The notes under the pieces: generated by a model
What the model was told of the DNA's origin: nothing
The model's input: only the letters and a program-made list of their open reading frames with translations
The model's database searches: none
Assembly: GCF_003323735.1 (NCBI RefSeq)
Contig: NZ_QOIM01000028.1
Location: 233,160 to 297,159 of the forward strand
Length of the DNA stretch: 64,000 bases
From: Streptomyces reniochalinae
GTDB lineage: Bacteria; Actinomycetota; Actinomycetes; Streptomycetales; Streptomycetaceae
Reading direction: 5' to 3'
Shown: positions 54,821-63,465 of the stretch, piece after piece
Numbering within the stretch: the stretch's first letter is position 1
How the letters are laid out: the number at the start of each line of letters is the position of its first letter
Made by a program: the position numbers and the translations under genes

Positions 54821-56188
54821 CTATGGCGTTCGTGCTCGTCCGGCTTCGGTCCGGGCTTCCGCGGCTTCGGCGACCAAGGTGGTGGCCACCCAGAAGGCGT
54901 CGTAGTTGTGGACGCAGGCAGGTTCACCGAGCGGGTTGTCGAACGGCGCGCGCTCCGGCAGCGGCCGGTTGATCAGGAAGGGGATCCGCAGTTCGCCCAG
55001 GGCGCCGTGGGAACGCAGCGGCGCGTCCAGCTGAGTCAGATCGTGCCAGGCCGCGAAGCGGCCGAGCGCGGTGCCGGCCTCGGCGAGGACGACGAGGTCA
55101 CCGATCCGGTCGGCGGGCAGCGCGTACCGCTCCACGGCCTCCGCGCGGTCGGACACCGCTTGGATCCCGTCGATCTCCCGCAGGGCCGCCGCCACCCCGT
55201 CACGGTCGGCCCCCTCGGGCAGGTGGACACTGGCGAACGAACCCAGCGCACCGTGGTGCACGGTGTACGGGTCGGTGATCGGCAGGATCACCCGCACCCC
55301 TTCGACCTCGGCATCGTCCACCGCGCCGAGGAACCGGCGCACCTCGTCCTCGACGTAGACCACACGCGGGGCACCGTCGGCGTCGGACTTCGCGCTCATG
55401 CCGTGATCGGCCGTCAGTACGACGACGGCGCCCAACTCGTCCAGCTTGGCGGCGTAGCCGTCGATCATCTCGTAGAAGGCGTTGGCGGTCTCGGTGCCCG
55501 GGGCGTGCTTGTGCTGGATGTAGTCGGTCAGCGAGAGGTACATCAGGTCGGCCCCCCGGGAGGCCAGGATCTCCACGCCTGCGGCCAGGGTGAACTCGCT
55601 CAGTTCCGCGGAGTACACCTCCGGCAGCGGCTTGCCGACGAGCTCCAGGACCTCACCGATGCCGTTGGCCTCCTCCGTGGCTTCGTCCGCTTTCTGGGCG
55701 GAGAAGCAGATGCCACGCCTCGTCGGTTCCACGAAGCCGCCCGAGCCGTCGAGTGCGGGCCCGTCCTCCACCAGACCGGCACCCAGCAACCGCCGCAGCT
55801 TGTCCTTGGCCGTCACCACCACCACGTCCAGCCCGGCCTCGTTCGCCGCCGCGAAGAGAGTGGGTGCGCGCAGGAAGCGCTTGTCGTTCATCAGGACTTC
55901 CTCGCCCGTCTCGGTGTCGAGGATGTAGTTGCCGCTGATGCCGTGCGCGCACGGCGGGTGCCCCGTGGCGATCGAGACGTTGTTGGGGTTCGTCAGGGCC
56001 GGCATCGCGCAGTGCGCGGGCCATGAGGTGCCACCGTTGGTCAGAACCTTGCTCAACCACGGCATCCGGCCGGCAGCGGCGGCCTCCAGGTGGTAGTCCG
56101 GCTCGCTGCCGTCGATGCAGATCACCACGACGGGGCTACCGGGCATCGTGTACGACCGGTCGTTGACCGTGAAGGTCCGAGATTTCAC
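54821..56188 (-). CDS. phnA: Phosphonoacetate hydrolase (PhnA)
   Basis: 455-residue alkaline-phosphatase-superfamily enzyme cleaving phosphonoacetate to acetate and phosphate. Metal ligands and nucleophile region: VVICIDGSEPDY, HCAMPALTNPNNVSIATGHPP (Thr nucleophile region), TDYIQHKHAPGTETANAF, VVLTADHGMSAK and ITDPYTVHHGALGSFASVHL. The length is typical. GTG 56188 follows GAGGAG. With the aldehyde dehydrogenase it forms the PhnY-PhnA half of 2-aminoethylphosphonate use; no PhnW transaminase is nearby. Confidence 0.92.
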   Translation of the reverse strand: MKSRTFTVNDRSYTMPGSPVVVICIDGSEPDYHLEAAAAGRMPWLSKVLTNGGTSWPAHCAMPALTNPNNVSIATGHPPCAHGISGNYILDTETGEEVLMNDKRFLRAPTLFAAANEAGLDVVVVTAKDKLRRLLGAGLVEDGPALDGSGGFVEPTRRGICFSAQKADEATEEANGIGEVLELVGKPLPEVYSAELSEFTLAAGVEILASRGADLMYLSLTDYIQHKHAPGTETANAFYEMIDGYAAKLDELGAVVVLTADHGMSAKSDADGAPRVVYVEDEVRRFLGAVDDAEVEGVRVILPITDPYTVHHGALGSFASVHLPEGADRDGVAAALREIDGIQAVSDRAEAVERYALPADRIGDLVVLAEAGTALGRFAAWHDLTQLDAPLRSHGALGELRIPFLINRPLPERAPFDNPLGEPACVHNYDAFWVATTLVAEAAEARTEAGRARTP

Positions 56189-56470
56189 GAAGGGCTCCTC
56201 GCGCTTCTGTGGCTGGAATCCGAAGCGCGTCGAGCCTCCCCCGGCGCACCGCGTCGAGGAACCCCCGTTTCCCTTATCGCTCCCATAACCACAGGTCAGC
56301 ACGTACGGGATGGAGAGCACCCGAAGTCAGCGCTCTGTCCGGCGTCCGGGCAGGGGGCCGAAGCCTGAGGGAGACGCCGCCGAAGGTTCCCTCCAGGTGC
56401 TTGGTCATCGCGTCGTCGGCGTGGCTCTTGCGGCTGAACTCGGCCTCCTCGTACGAGAAGCCACGACAGG

Positions 56471-56514
56471 TTGGTACGCCACACCAAGTTGGCACAACGC
56501 ACCAAAGTGTGCCA
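56471..56514. promoter_or_regulatory. TetR operator region
   Basis: TGGCACA-N11-TGTGCCA (56490-56496/56508-56514) preceded by TTGGT-N7-ACCAA (56471-56487), 11 bp before the TetR start at 56525. The remaining 56189-56470 has no clear gene; a minus-strand frame reading GFSYEEAEFSRKSHADD may be a protein remnant. Confidence 0.7.
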
Positions 56515-56524
56515 CCTTGAAGGC

Positions 56525-57223
56525 ATGACAACGTCGGCGCGCCGGCCTCAGCGGCGTCATCAGGTGCTTTCCCGGGAGCGGATCCTCGACGTCGCGATCG
56601 GGCTTCTGGACACGGGAGGCGAGGGTGTGTTGACCGTCCGGGCGCTCAGTGAGCGCCTGTCCACCGGGTCCGGAGCGATCGCGTATCACGTGGGCAAGCG
56701 GGAAGACCTGCTGGACGCGGCGACGGAGGCGGTCGTGACGGCGGCCTTGTCCGCGGCGCCCGCGCCCGCCGCGGCGACACCGTCCGACGAGGTCCGGGCC
56801 GTCGCCCTGGCCCTGTTCGACGCGATCACCGCCCACCGGTGGCTCGCCACACGGCTGACCCTGCAGATCGTCCGCAACCCGGTCGGCCCCGTCACGGTCG
56901 GCATCTTCGAGCGGATCGGCCGGCAGGTGGACGCGCTGGGTGTGCCGCGGGAGCGCTGGTTCGACGCGGCCTCGACGCTCGTGCACTACATCCTCGGAGC
57001 GGTCAGTCAGAACGCCCGCATCGAAGGGGACACCTCAGGCATCGACCCCGTGGCGGACCGGGGTGAGTTCTTCGCGACGACCTCGACGGCGTGGCAGGAA
57101 CTCGACCCCGAGCACTACCCGTTCATGCACGCCATCGTCGGCCAGGCCGCCGAGCACGACGACCGCGAACAGTTCCTCACCGGCATCGCTGTCATCCTCG
57201 ACGGCCTCACCCGCTTGCACTGA
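56525..57223 (+). CDS. TetR family transcriptional regulator
   Basis: 232-residue regulator with HTH at residues 16-66 (SRERILDVAIGLLDTGGEGVLTVRALSERLSTGSGAIAYHVGKREDLLDAAT) and a C-terminal helical ligand domain (WLATRLTLQIVRNPVGPVTVGIFERIGRQVDALG). ATG 56525 with GAAGG upstream. It is 173 bp before the FAD monooxygenase on the same strand, behind the operator at 56471, so probably controls itself and that enzyme. Confidence 0.92.
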   Translation: MTTSARRPQRRHQVLSRERILDVAIGLLDTGGEGVLTVRALSERLSTGSGAIAYHVGKREDLLDAATEAVVTAALSAAPAPAAATPSDEVRAVALALFDAITAHRWLATRLTLQIVRNPVGPVTVGIFERIGRQVDALGVPRERWFDAASTLVHYILGAVSQNARIEGDTSGIDPVADRGEFFATTSTAWQELDPEHYPFMHAIVGQAAEHDDREQFLTGIAVILDGLTRLH

Positions 57224-57244
57224 CCCGTCCGCACTGTCCTGCCT

Positions 57245-57335
57245 GCGCTGACCCGTGTGCGCCGGCCTGCCTGCGCTGATTCGCCTGTACCGGTCGGTCT
57301 GTGCCGACCCGCGCTGACCCGGTTGCGCTGACCCG
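57245..57335. repeat. Degenerate short repeats GCGCTGACCCG
   Basis: Four copies of GCGCTGA[CT][CT]CG at 57245, 57273, 57311 and 57325 in the 173-bp gap between the TetR and FAD monooxygenase genes. Irregular spacing; may be binding sites or slippage products. Confidence 0.55.
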
Positions 57336-57396
57336 CTGCGCCGGTCCGGCAGACGCACAGCAGTGGTTGGCGGAGGTTTTGAGGAAGGAAACTCCC

Positions 57397-58920
57397 ATGC
57401 ACGACGTCGTCATCGCGGGCGCCGGCCCGGTCGGCCTGTTCGTGGCCAACGAGCTGGCGCTGTCCGGCCGTTCCGTACTCGTCCTCGAACGGGACCAGGA
57501 CCCCCACCCGCCGTCCAAGGCACTACCGCTCGGGCTGCGGGGGCTGAACGCCGGATCCGCCGAGACCTTCCACCGCCGCGGCCTGCTGGAAGCCGTGCTC
57601 AAGGAGTCCGGCGCCGATCCACACAAGGTCGGTGCGGCCCCCGAAGCCGTCGAGCCGCCCGCCCCGCGCGAACTGAGCCATTTCGCGGGCATGACGCTCG
57701 ACGCGGCCGGCGTCGACACCGCGGCCCTCTGCTTCCGGCTGCCCAGCCCGGCCATGGAGGGTTTCATGACGAGCCTGGAAGCGGTCACCTCGGTACTGGC
57801 CGAACAGGCTGCCACACTCGGTGTGGAGATCATCCGGGACGCTGCGGTCACAGCGGTGAGCCAGGACGACGAGGCCACCGTCACCACTGCGGGCGGGCGG
57901 CGGTACCGCTCGCGCTGGCTGGTGGGCTGCGACGGCGGACGCAGCGCGGTACGCCGCCTGGCCGGCTTCGACTTCGTCGGCACCGGGCCCTTGTGCACCG
58001 GCTACGTCGCCCAGGTCACTTTCGCCGACCCCGCTCAGCTGCCCTTCGGCTTCAACCTGACCGACAACGGCATGTACCTGCGCACGCCCCTCGAAGGGCA
58101 CCTGGGCATGTTGGATTTCGACGGCGGTGCCTTCGACCGTTCCCGGCCGGTGACCCGCGAGCACCTACAGACGGTGCTGCACCGCGTCTTTGGCACCGAC
58201 GTGACGTTGGACGAGGTGCACCTCGCTTCCAGCTTCACCGACCGCGCCATGCAGGTGGGGACCTACCGCCAAGGCCGCGTCCTGCTCGCCGGCGACGCCG
58301 CGCACATTCACTCACCCCTGGGCGGTCAGGGGCTCAACCTCGGTATCGGCGACGCCATGAACCTCGGCTGGAAGCTCGCCGCCACCCTGCACGGCACCGC
58401 ACCGGACGGACTGCTTGACACGTACACCAGCGAGCGCCATCCCGTCGGTGCCGCCGTCCTGGACTGGTCCCGGGCCCAGGTGGCGACCATGAACCCCGGG
58501 CCCAACGCCCCCGCGCTGCGCAAGCTGGTCCACGACCTGATGCGCACCACGGAGGGAACCACGCACGTCTACCGCAGGACGTCGGGCCTCTTCCACCACT
58601 ACGACCTGGGCGACGGCCACCCGCTTCTGGGCCGCAGCGCCCCGGACTTCCGCTTCGAGGACGGCACTCACCTCGGCGACCTGCTGCACACGGGCCAGGG
58701 CGTCGCGCTCGACTTCACCGACGACAGCGCGCTGCACGGCGCGACTCGGCGCTGGGAGGGCCGGATCCGCTATGCGTCGGGGCGGGTGCGCAACAGCCTC
58801 GGTCTCACCGCCCTGCTCATCCGGCCTGACGGCGCCGTGGTCTGGGCCGCCCCGCACGCCCCCGATCCCGCGGCGTTCGCGCAGGCCGCCGGCCAGTGGT
58901 TCGGCACCCCGAGCAGCTAG
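57397..58920 (+). CDS. FAD-dependent aromatic monooxygenase (PheA/TfdB, Rox-like)
   Basis: 507-residue flavoprotein hydroxylase. FAD fold MHDVVIAGAGPVGLFVANELALSGRSVLVLERD, DG motif in RWLVGCDGGRSAVRRLAGF, and GD motif in VLLAGDAAHIHSPLGGQGLNLGIGDAMNLGWKL. C-terminal thioredoxin-like domain from about residue 410 (HPLLGRSAPDFRFEDGTHLGDLLHTG). Similar enzymes hydroxylate phenols, polyketides or inactivate rifampicin; I cannot pick one. ATG 57397 follows GAGGAAGGA. TetR-controlled by context. Confidence 0.9.
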   Translation: MHDVVIAGAGPVGLFVANELALSGRSVLVLERDQDPHPPSKALPLGLRGLNAGSAETFHRRGLLEAVLKESGADPHKVGAAPEAVEPPAPRELSHFAGMTLDAAGVDTAALCFRLPSPAMEGFMTSLEAVTSVLAEQAATLGVEIIRDAAVTAVSQDDEATVTTAGGRRYRSRWLVGCDGGRSAVRRLAGFDFVGTGPLCTGYVAQVTFADPAQLPFGFNLTDNGMYLRTPLEGHLGMLDFDGGAFDRSRPVTREHLQTVLHRVFGTDVTLDEVHLASSFTDRAMQVGTYRQGRVLLAGDAAHIHSPLGGQGLNLGIGDAMNLGWKLAATLHGTAPDGLLDTYTSERHPVGAAVLDWSRAQVATMNPGPNAPALRKLVHDLMRTTEGTTHVYRRTSGLFHHYDLGDGHPLLGRSAPDFRFEDGTHLGDLLHTGQGVALDFTDDSALHGATRRWEGRIRYASGRVRNSLGLTALLIRPDGAVVWAAPHAPDPAAFAQAAGQWFGTPSS

Positions 58921-59172
58921 AGCGGGCAACCGGCCTGCCCGGAACGCGGCACCCCGCCGACCGGCCACCGGGCAGCGCATCCGCAGCCGCGTACGGACGG
59001 GGGCGGCGTACTGCTGACCACGGTCGGCTCGCTGTGCGCCGGCGCAGCGATCCGCGAGCGCACGGCCGTGCATCGGCCGTCGCCCCAGCCGTCACGGTGC
59101 CTGACTCTCAACGACGCCGCGGAAAAGGGATCTGACCACCGGCAAGAACTCGACAACCGGAGGACAACGACC

Positions 59173-60390
59173 ATGAACAACGCCATCAGCACACCCCGTG
59201 ACGGCTCCGGAGGCTGTGTCCCCGACGCCGACGCATGGGTGCGCACCTGGGGTGCCTCCCCGCAGGCTTCGGACAACTCAGTCAGCGCCCTCGACGCCTT
59301 CGAGAACGCGACGCTGCGGCAGCTCGTCCGCATCAGCGGCGGGGGAGAGCGCATACGTATCCGCCTCAGCAACGAGTACGGAACCGCGCCGCTGGCCGTC
59401 GGCGCCGCCCGCGTCACCCGCGCGGACTCCGACGGCGCGGACCAGAGCGGCAGTAGCCGTGCGATCACCTTCGGGGGCCGGTCGAGCGTCACCGTGCCGG
59501 CGGGTGCTCCCGTCCTCAGCGACCCCGTCGACCTGACGGTCGACGCGCTGGCACGGCTGGCCATCAGCCTCTACCTGCCCGGCCACGTCGACACCGCCAC
59601 CTGTCACGGCACCTTTCACGCCCTCGGTTGGCTCATCCCCGACGACGCCACCGACCTCACCTCGCCGCCCGCCGACGCCACCCCCTTGGCGGCACAGGCC
59701 GTGATCACGGCCGTGGAAGTCCAGCCCCGCACCCCGACCCGGGCCATCGCCGTGCTCGGCGACTCCCGCGTCGACGGGATCGGCTCCACCCCCGGCACCG
59801 ACCGGCGCTGGACCGACCTGCTCGCCGAGCGCCTGCACGCGCGCGGCGGCCGAACGCGGTGCGTGGTCAACCAGGGCATCGGGGGCAACCGCCTGCTCTT
59901 CGACGGCATCGGCCCCGCCGGCCTCGCGCGCTTCGACCGCGATGTCCTCGCCACCCCGGGGCTCGGACACGTGGTGATCGCCGTGGGCAACGACCTCGTC
60001 TTCTCCTTCCCCCCGCGCAACGAGGAGACCGCCGGATTCCTCGCGATGTTTCCCGGCGATCCCGTCGGCGTGGACGACGTTGTGGCCGCTCACCTTCAGG
60101 CGGCAGCGCGCGCCCGCGCGCACGGCGCGAAGGTCTACGCCGCGACCATCGCCCCCTACGGCGGCTCCGACATGTACACCCCCGAGGGCGACAAGGCGCG
60201 CGAGCACGTCAACGAGTGGCTCCGTGGGAGCAACGCCTTCGACGGAGTGCTCGACTTCGACGCCATCTGGCGCGATCCCGCCGATCCCACCCGCATCCAC
60301 AACGACCTGCACATGGGCGACAACCTCCACGGCAACGACGCCGGCTACGCAGCGCTCGCGGAATCCATCGACCTCTCCCTCTTCGACTGA
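59173..60390 (+). CDS. SGNH/GDSL hydrolase
   Basis: 405-residue hydrolase. The beta-rich N-terminal half (ASPQASDNSVSALDAFENATLRQLVRISGGGERIRIRLSNEYGTAPLAVGAA) precedes the SGNH domain with Ser in IAVLGDSRVDGIGSTPGTDRRWTDLL, Gly/Asn blocks (NQGIGGNRLL, VIAVGNDLV) and the catalytic Asp-x2-His in HNDLHMGDNLHGNDAGY. No signal peptide, so cytosolic or leaderless export. ATG 59173. Nearly overlaps the converging RibD-like gene (stops 4 bp apart). Confidence 0.88.
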   Translation: MNNAISTPRDGSGGCVPDADAWVRTWGASPQASDNSVSALDAFENATLRQLVRISGGGERIRIRLSNEYGTAPLAVGAARVTRADSDGADQSGSSRAITFGGRSSVTVPAGAPVLSDPVDLTVDALARLAISLYLPGHVDTATCHGTFHALGWLIPDDATDLTSPPADATPLAAQAVITAVEVQPRTPTRAIAVLGDSRVDGIGSTPGTDRRWTDLLAERLHARGGRTRCVVNQGIGGNRLLFDGIGPAGLARFDRDVLATPGLGHVVIAVGNDLVFSFPPRNEETAGFLAMFPGDPVGVDDVVAAHLQAAARARAHGAKVYAATIAPYGGSDMYTPEGDKAREHVNEWLRGSNAFDGVLDFDAIWRDPADPTRIHNDLHMGDNLHGNDAGYAALAESIDLSLFD

Positions 60391-60394
60391 GCAG

Positions 60395-60973
60395 TCAGAC
60401 ATGCAGGCTCGGCTGGTAGATGAGCTCTTGGACGTGGCCGTCGAGCGTCCGGGTCTCGACCAGTCGCAGGTCGAAATCGGCCGCGCCCTGGAAGACCGGG
60501 TCCAGCCCGGAGCGTCCGGTGATCACAGGGAAGAGCGTCACGTGGACGCGGTCGACCAGGCCCGCTGCCATCAGCGCCCAGTTCATCGACAGGCTGCCGT
60601 GCGAGCGCATCGGCACGGCGGACTCCTCCTTGAGCCGGGCGACGACGTCAACCGCGTCGCCCCTCGCGAGGGTCGCGTCCGGCCAGTCGAGCTCTCCTTC
60701 CGGCGTGCTCGACATCACCGTTGCGGGCAGACTCCTCATCCGGGTGACCCAAGGGTCACGGACATCGGATCCCTCAAAGCTCGAAGCCGTCATCTGCGCG
60801 AACAGCCGGTAGGTGCGGGCGCCGAAGACCATCCGCTGCTCACCTTCGTACAAGGCGAGGCGGCGATCGAGCAGCTCCGGTCCTTGCTTGCCCCAGTAGC
60901 CGGTCCAGTCGCCGCCGGCGGCGCCGAAGCCGTCGAGACTGGAGAAGACGTCGAAGGTGTATGTGGCGGCCAT
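60395..60973 (-). CDS. Dihydrofolate reductase-like RibD C-terminal domain protein
   Basis: 192-residue Rossmann-type reductase: TYTFDVFSSLDGFGAAGGDWTGYWGKQGPELLDRR, MVFGARTYRLFAQMT, AVDVVARLKEESAVPMRSHGSLSMNWALMAAGLVDRVHVTLFPVITGRSGLDPVFQGAADFDLRLVETRTLDGHVQELIY. This is the YwjB/RibD-C pattern (NADPH-binding GS motif). ATG 60973 follows GAGGAGAG. Substrate unknown; not a folate-pathway DHFR. It opens toward a 405-bp empty stretch. Confidence 0.88.
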   Translation of the reverse strand: MAATYTFDVFSSLDGFGAAGGDWTGYWGKQGPELLDRRLALYEGEQRMVFGARTYRLFAQMTASSFEGSDVRDPWVTRMRSLPATVMSSTPEGELDWPDATLARGDAVDVVARLKEESAVPMRSHGSLSMNWALMAAGLVDRVHVTLFPVITGRSGLDPVFQGAADFDLRLVETRTLDGHVQELIYQPSLHV

Positions 60974-61378
60974 GATGCTCTCCTCGCATGCGGTGGGACC
61001 AGCTGTGACAAGACGGCCCTGCAACCTCGGCGCAGCCCTTCGCCAGGAGATCGCGTGCATGCTTCTGCCCTCCGTGGCGGGGCTCGGAAGAGTGCCTTCA
61101 GGGTGGTGATTTTCGGATATCGGGAGGACGCGTCGTGTTCGTCTTCGGGGTGGAAGGCGGGGCGCAGCGGTTTGACACACCTGCGTGGTGGACGGAGCGA
61201 TCGCCGACGGACGGACGATCCCGTGCGCGAGCGCGCGAAGCTCCCGGCAAGGTCACGAGCGATCCCGGTCGTGGCACCCTGCCAGGAGCTTCTTCACGTC
61301 ACAGAGTCGCGCAACCGAAGGGCGCAGCCATCGGGTCGGTGTCGTTGAGGTCTTGCGTGGCGACGAGTTCCTGACCTG
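60974..61378. other. Region without a recognisable gene
   Basis: 405 bp between the RibD-like start and the small Cys protein stop. Frames present are GC-driven; no motif, hairpin or repeat of note was found. It contains the promoter of the RibD-like gene. Confidence 0.55.
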
Positions 61379-61711
61379 TCACCAGTCCTTGCAGGCGACT
61401 CCGAGGATCTGCTGGTTGTCGATACGCTTGATCGACCCGCAGCCCCTGATTCCCGCTCCGCTCCCATAAGTGGCGTCGATGCTGAACTTGTGAGAGCAGC
61501 TGTTCCCTGTGCTGCTGCCACCGCAGATCATGGAGTACGTCTTGGACGGCGAGGTGGACGCGTAGTAGGTGAACTGGTACTCGACGGGGCTTTGGGGTTC
61601 CGGGACCCCGTGGATCGTGACCGAGTCGACGTGGTAGCCGCTGCCGAAAATCACCATTTCCACGTTGCCGTCGGTGACCGCCTCGTCGGCGGAGGCCGGT
61701 GCGGATGCCAT
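61379..61711 (-). CDS. Small Cys-containing protein, secretion-like but without complete signal peptide
   Basis: 110 residues from ATG 61711: MASAPASADEAVTDGNVEMVIFGSGYHVDSVTIHGVPEPQ...YYASTSPSKTYSMICGGSSTGNSCSHKFSIDATYGSGAGIRGCGSIKRIDNQQILGVACKDW. Four cysteines and the ending RGCGSIK/VACKDW look like a disulfide-stabilised extracellular fold. Upstream in frame SRLTRRTVMASAPASADEA resembles a twin-basic signal peptide whose hydrophobic core is missing, so export may be lost. Start uncertain. Confidence 0.5.
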   Translation of the reverse strand: MASAPASADEAVTDGNVEMVIFGSGYHVDSVTIHGVPEPQSPVEYQFTYYASTSPSKTYSMICGGSSTGNSCSHKFSIDATYGSGAGIRGCGSIKRIDNQQILGVACKDW

Positions 61712-61953
61712 GACCGTGCGGCGCGTGAGACGGCTGAAGAGTACATGGCAAGTTCGGTTCCGGCGGCTCGAATCGCACGAATGACAAGTGGCTTGTCGCT
61801 CTCGCGTTCTGACGAGGCATCGCCTGGATGTGGCGAGTTTCCGGGGCTCGCGTCGCGGGCTCCGCCTGCGTGTTCTCATGGGCGGGAATCTCTTCGCGTC
61901 CGCGGAGCGGGAGGTGCGGCCGGCCGACTGTCCGGCCGCCCGTGCGGGATGGT

Positions 61954-62409
61954 TCAGCTCACCGCCTGCTTCACGAGTGCGCTGATCCGGGCTTCCGTCT
62001 CGGGGGTCACTGCGGTGAGTGCGTACCCGGCCGGCCACATGGTGCCCTCGTCCAGCTTCGCCTGGTCGCTGAATCCGAGTGTGGCGTAGCGCGCCTTGAA
62101 CTTCGCGGCGCTCTGGAAGAAGCAGATGATCTTGCCGTCGAGTGCGTAGGCCGGCATCCCGTACCAGAGCTTGGGGGCGAGGGACGGGGCACTGGAGGTG
62201 ACGACGGCGTGGACGCGCTCGGCCATCGCCCGGTCCGAGTCCCGCATCTCGGAGATCTTCGCGAGCACGTCCCGCAGTGCTTCGGCCGCTTTGTCCGCGC
62301 GTGAGGTGCGGCGGGCCGCCTGCTTCAGCTCGCGGGCGTGTTCCTTCATCGCGGCCCGCTCCTCGGCGGTGAACTGCTCGGGCTCACTGATGCGTGCGGT
62401 TCTGGCCAT
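61954..62409 (-). CDS. DUF1801/iron-chaperone-like (YdhG) protein
   Basis: 151-residue protein: helical N-terminus rich in Lys/Arg/Ala (EERAAMKEHARELKQAARRTSRADKAAEALRDVLAKISEMRDSDRAMAERVHAVVTSSAPSLAPKLWYGMPAYALDGKIICFFQSAAKFKARYATLGFSDQAKLDEGTMWPAGYALTAVT). LWYGMPAYALDGKIICFFQ is the DUF1801 signature, seen in YdhG-type and frataxin-like iron-chaperone proteins. ATG 62409 follows GGAAGG. Function unproven. Confidence 0.85.
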   Translation of the reverse strand: MARTARISEPEQFTAEERAAMKEHARELKQAARRTSRADKAAEALRDVLAKISEMRDSDRAMAERVHAVVTSSAPSLAPKLWYGMPAYALDGKIICFFQSAAKFKARYATLGFSDQAKLDEGTMWPAGYALTAVTPETEARISALVKQAVS

Positions 62410-62970
62410 GACAGACCTTCCCTTCCACGGGCTGTGGTGCGAAACACGGGGCCGTCGGCTGAACTGTTCCGCGCGGATCATGTCCGGCTACCGCGCCACT
62501 GCTCGCCAGGTCGGACGGTGACCTGCGAGGCGGTCGGAGTTCGCTGTGCAGCGGTGCTCACACGTGCGTCGTTTCTCGGGGTCAAAGCCGCTCCGCGCGA
62601 CCGGCTCGCCGTGCGCGGACGCAGAATGGCCGAAAGGTGGTTGAACGTTCAACGGAATGAGGAGCACTCTGGGTGCTGAGGCGACAGCCCCCTCGGCTGT
62701 CGGACCAACAACGACCCGCCCCGCAGGCCGCCCGCGCGCCGAGCGCGGCCGGCGCGTCCGTCACCGTCGGCTCGCGCCGCCGCGACCGCGACAGGAGGCC
62801 GGCGCTGTGACACCGGCGAGAAGCGGTACCGCCTCACTCCCGTTCGGGCAAGCGGCCGAGGCGCGCACGTCGGGCGGGGGCTGATGGTCCACCTGGTCAC
62901 ACAGCTGGGCCGGCTCGGGCAGCAGTCCCCGGACGAGCCGGATGGAGGTTCAGGGCAGCCGGATGGAGGT
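62410..62970. other. Gene-poor stretch with a broken regulator start
   Basis: 561 bp. Contains the palindrome at 62640 followed by ATG 62657 and a frame MRSTLGAEATAPSAVGPTTTRPAGRPRAER, which resembles the opening of a TetR gene (GRPR) but continues into sequence with no HTH. Interpreted as a regulator remnant. Nothing else seen until the 21-bp repeats at 62938. Confidence 0.5.
62640..62653. promoter_or_regulatory. Perfect 14-bp palindrome
   Basis: GTTGAACGTTCAAC lies just before the start of a TetR-like remnant at 62657. AT-rich perfect symmetry suggests an operator orphaned by loss of its regulator. Confidence 0.55.
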
Positions 62971-62979
62971 TTAGGGCAG
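62938..62979. repeat. 21-bp tandem duplication at GNAT stop
   Basis: Two adjacent 21-bp copies beginning CCGGATGGAGGTT, differing by one base, spanning the GNAT stop codon. In the minus frame both copies encode a stop (TAA in the inner, TGA in the outer), so the protein is unchanged. Confidence 0.88.
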
Positions 62980-63465
62980 GAGATCGCGCTGGTGCCAAGT
63001 GCCCGACCGGCCGCCGAGATCGGCCGGAGTGGCAGGACCAACGGGGAGGAACCCCGCCTTGGCCAGGACTCTCTGTGACGCGGCGTTGTCGTGCGAGGTG
63101 GCCGCCCGCAGTGTGCGCAGGCCGTGTCTCGCTGTCGCCACCCGGCACAACTTCCGGACGGCCGCGGTCGCGACACCGCGGCCGGCGACTCGCTCCGCGA
63201 CCCGGTAGCCGAGCCTTGCGGTGCCGTCCTCCATGTCGTACAGGTTGAACCTTCCGAGTACCGATCCGTCCTCGGCGACGAGCACGTAGAAGGCGCAGAT
63301 GCCGTCCTTCTGCTCGGCCAGCGCGGCCTTGTACCGGTCGGGAAACTGGTCGAAGAACTCGTCGCCGCGGTCGGAAATCGAGGCAGCGAAGTAGGAGCGG
63401 TTCGCCACCTCGAAGGCCAGGACCGCCGAGGCGTGGTCGGCGTGCAGCCGCTTCAGCTCGGACAT
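62971..63465 (-). CDS. RimJ/RimL-type GNAT acetyltransferase
   Basis: 164-residue acetyltransferase: MSELKRLHADHASAVLAFEVANRSYFAASI, acetyl-CoA motif VAERVAGRGVATAAVRKLCRVA (R/Q-x-x-G-x-G/A), and AATSHDNAASQRVLAKAGFLPVG. Similar to ribosomal-protein Ser N-acetyltransferase-like members; substrate unknown. ATG 63465. Its stop lies in the 21-bp duplication. Confidence 0.9.
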   Translation of the reverse strand: MSELKRLHADHASAVLAFEVANRSYFAASISDRGDEFFDQFPDRYKAALAEQKDGICAFYVLVAEDGSVLGRFNLYDMEDGTARLGYRVAERVAGRGVATAAVRKLCRVATARHGLRTLRAATSHDNAASQRVLAKAGFLPVGPATPADLGGRSGTWHQRDLLP

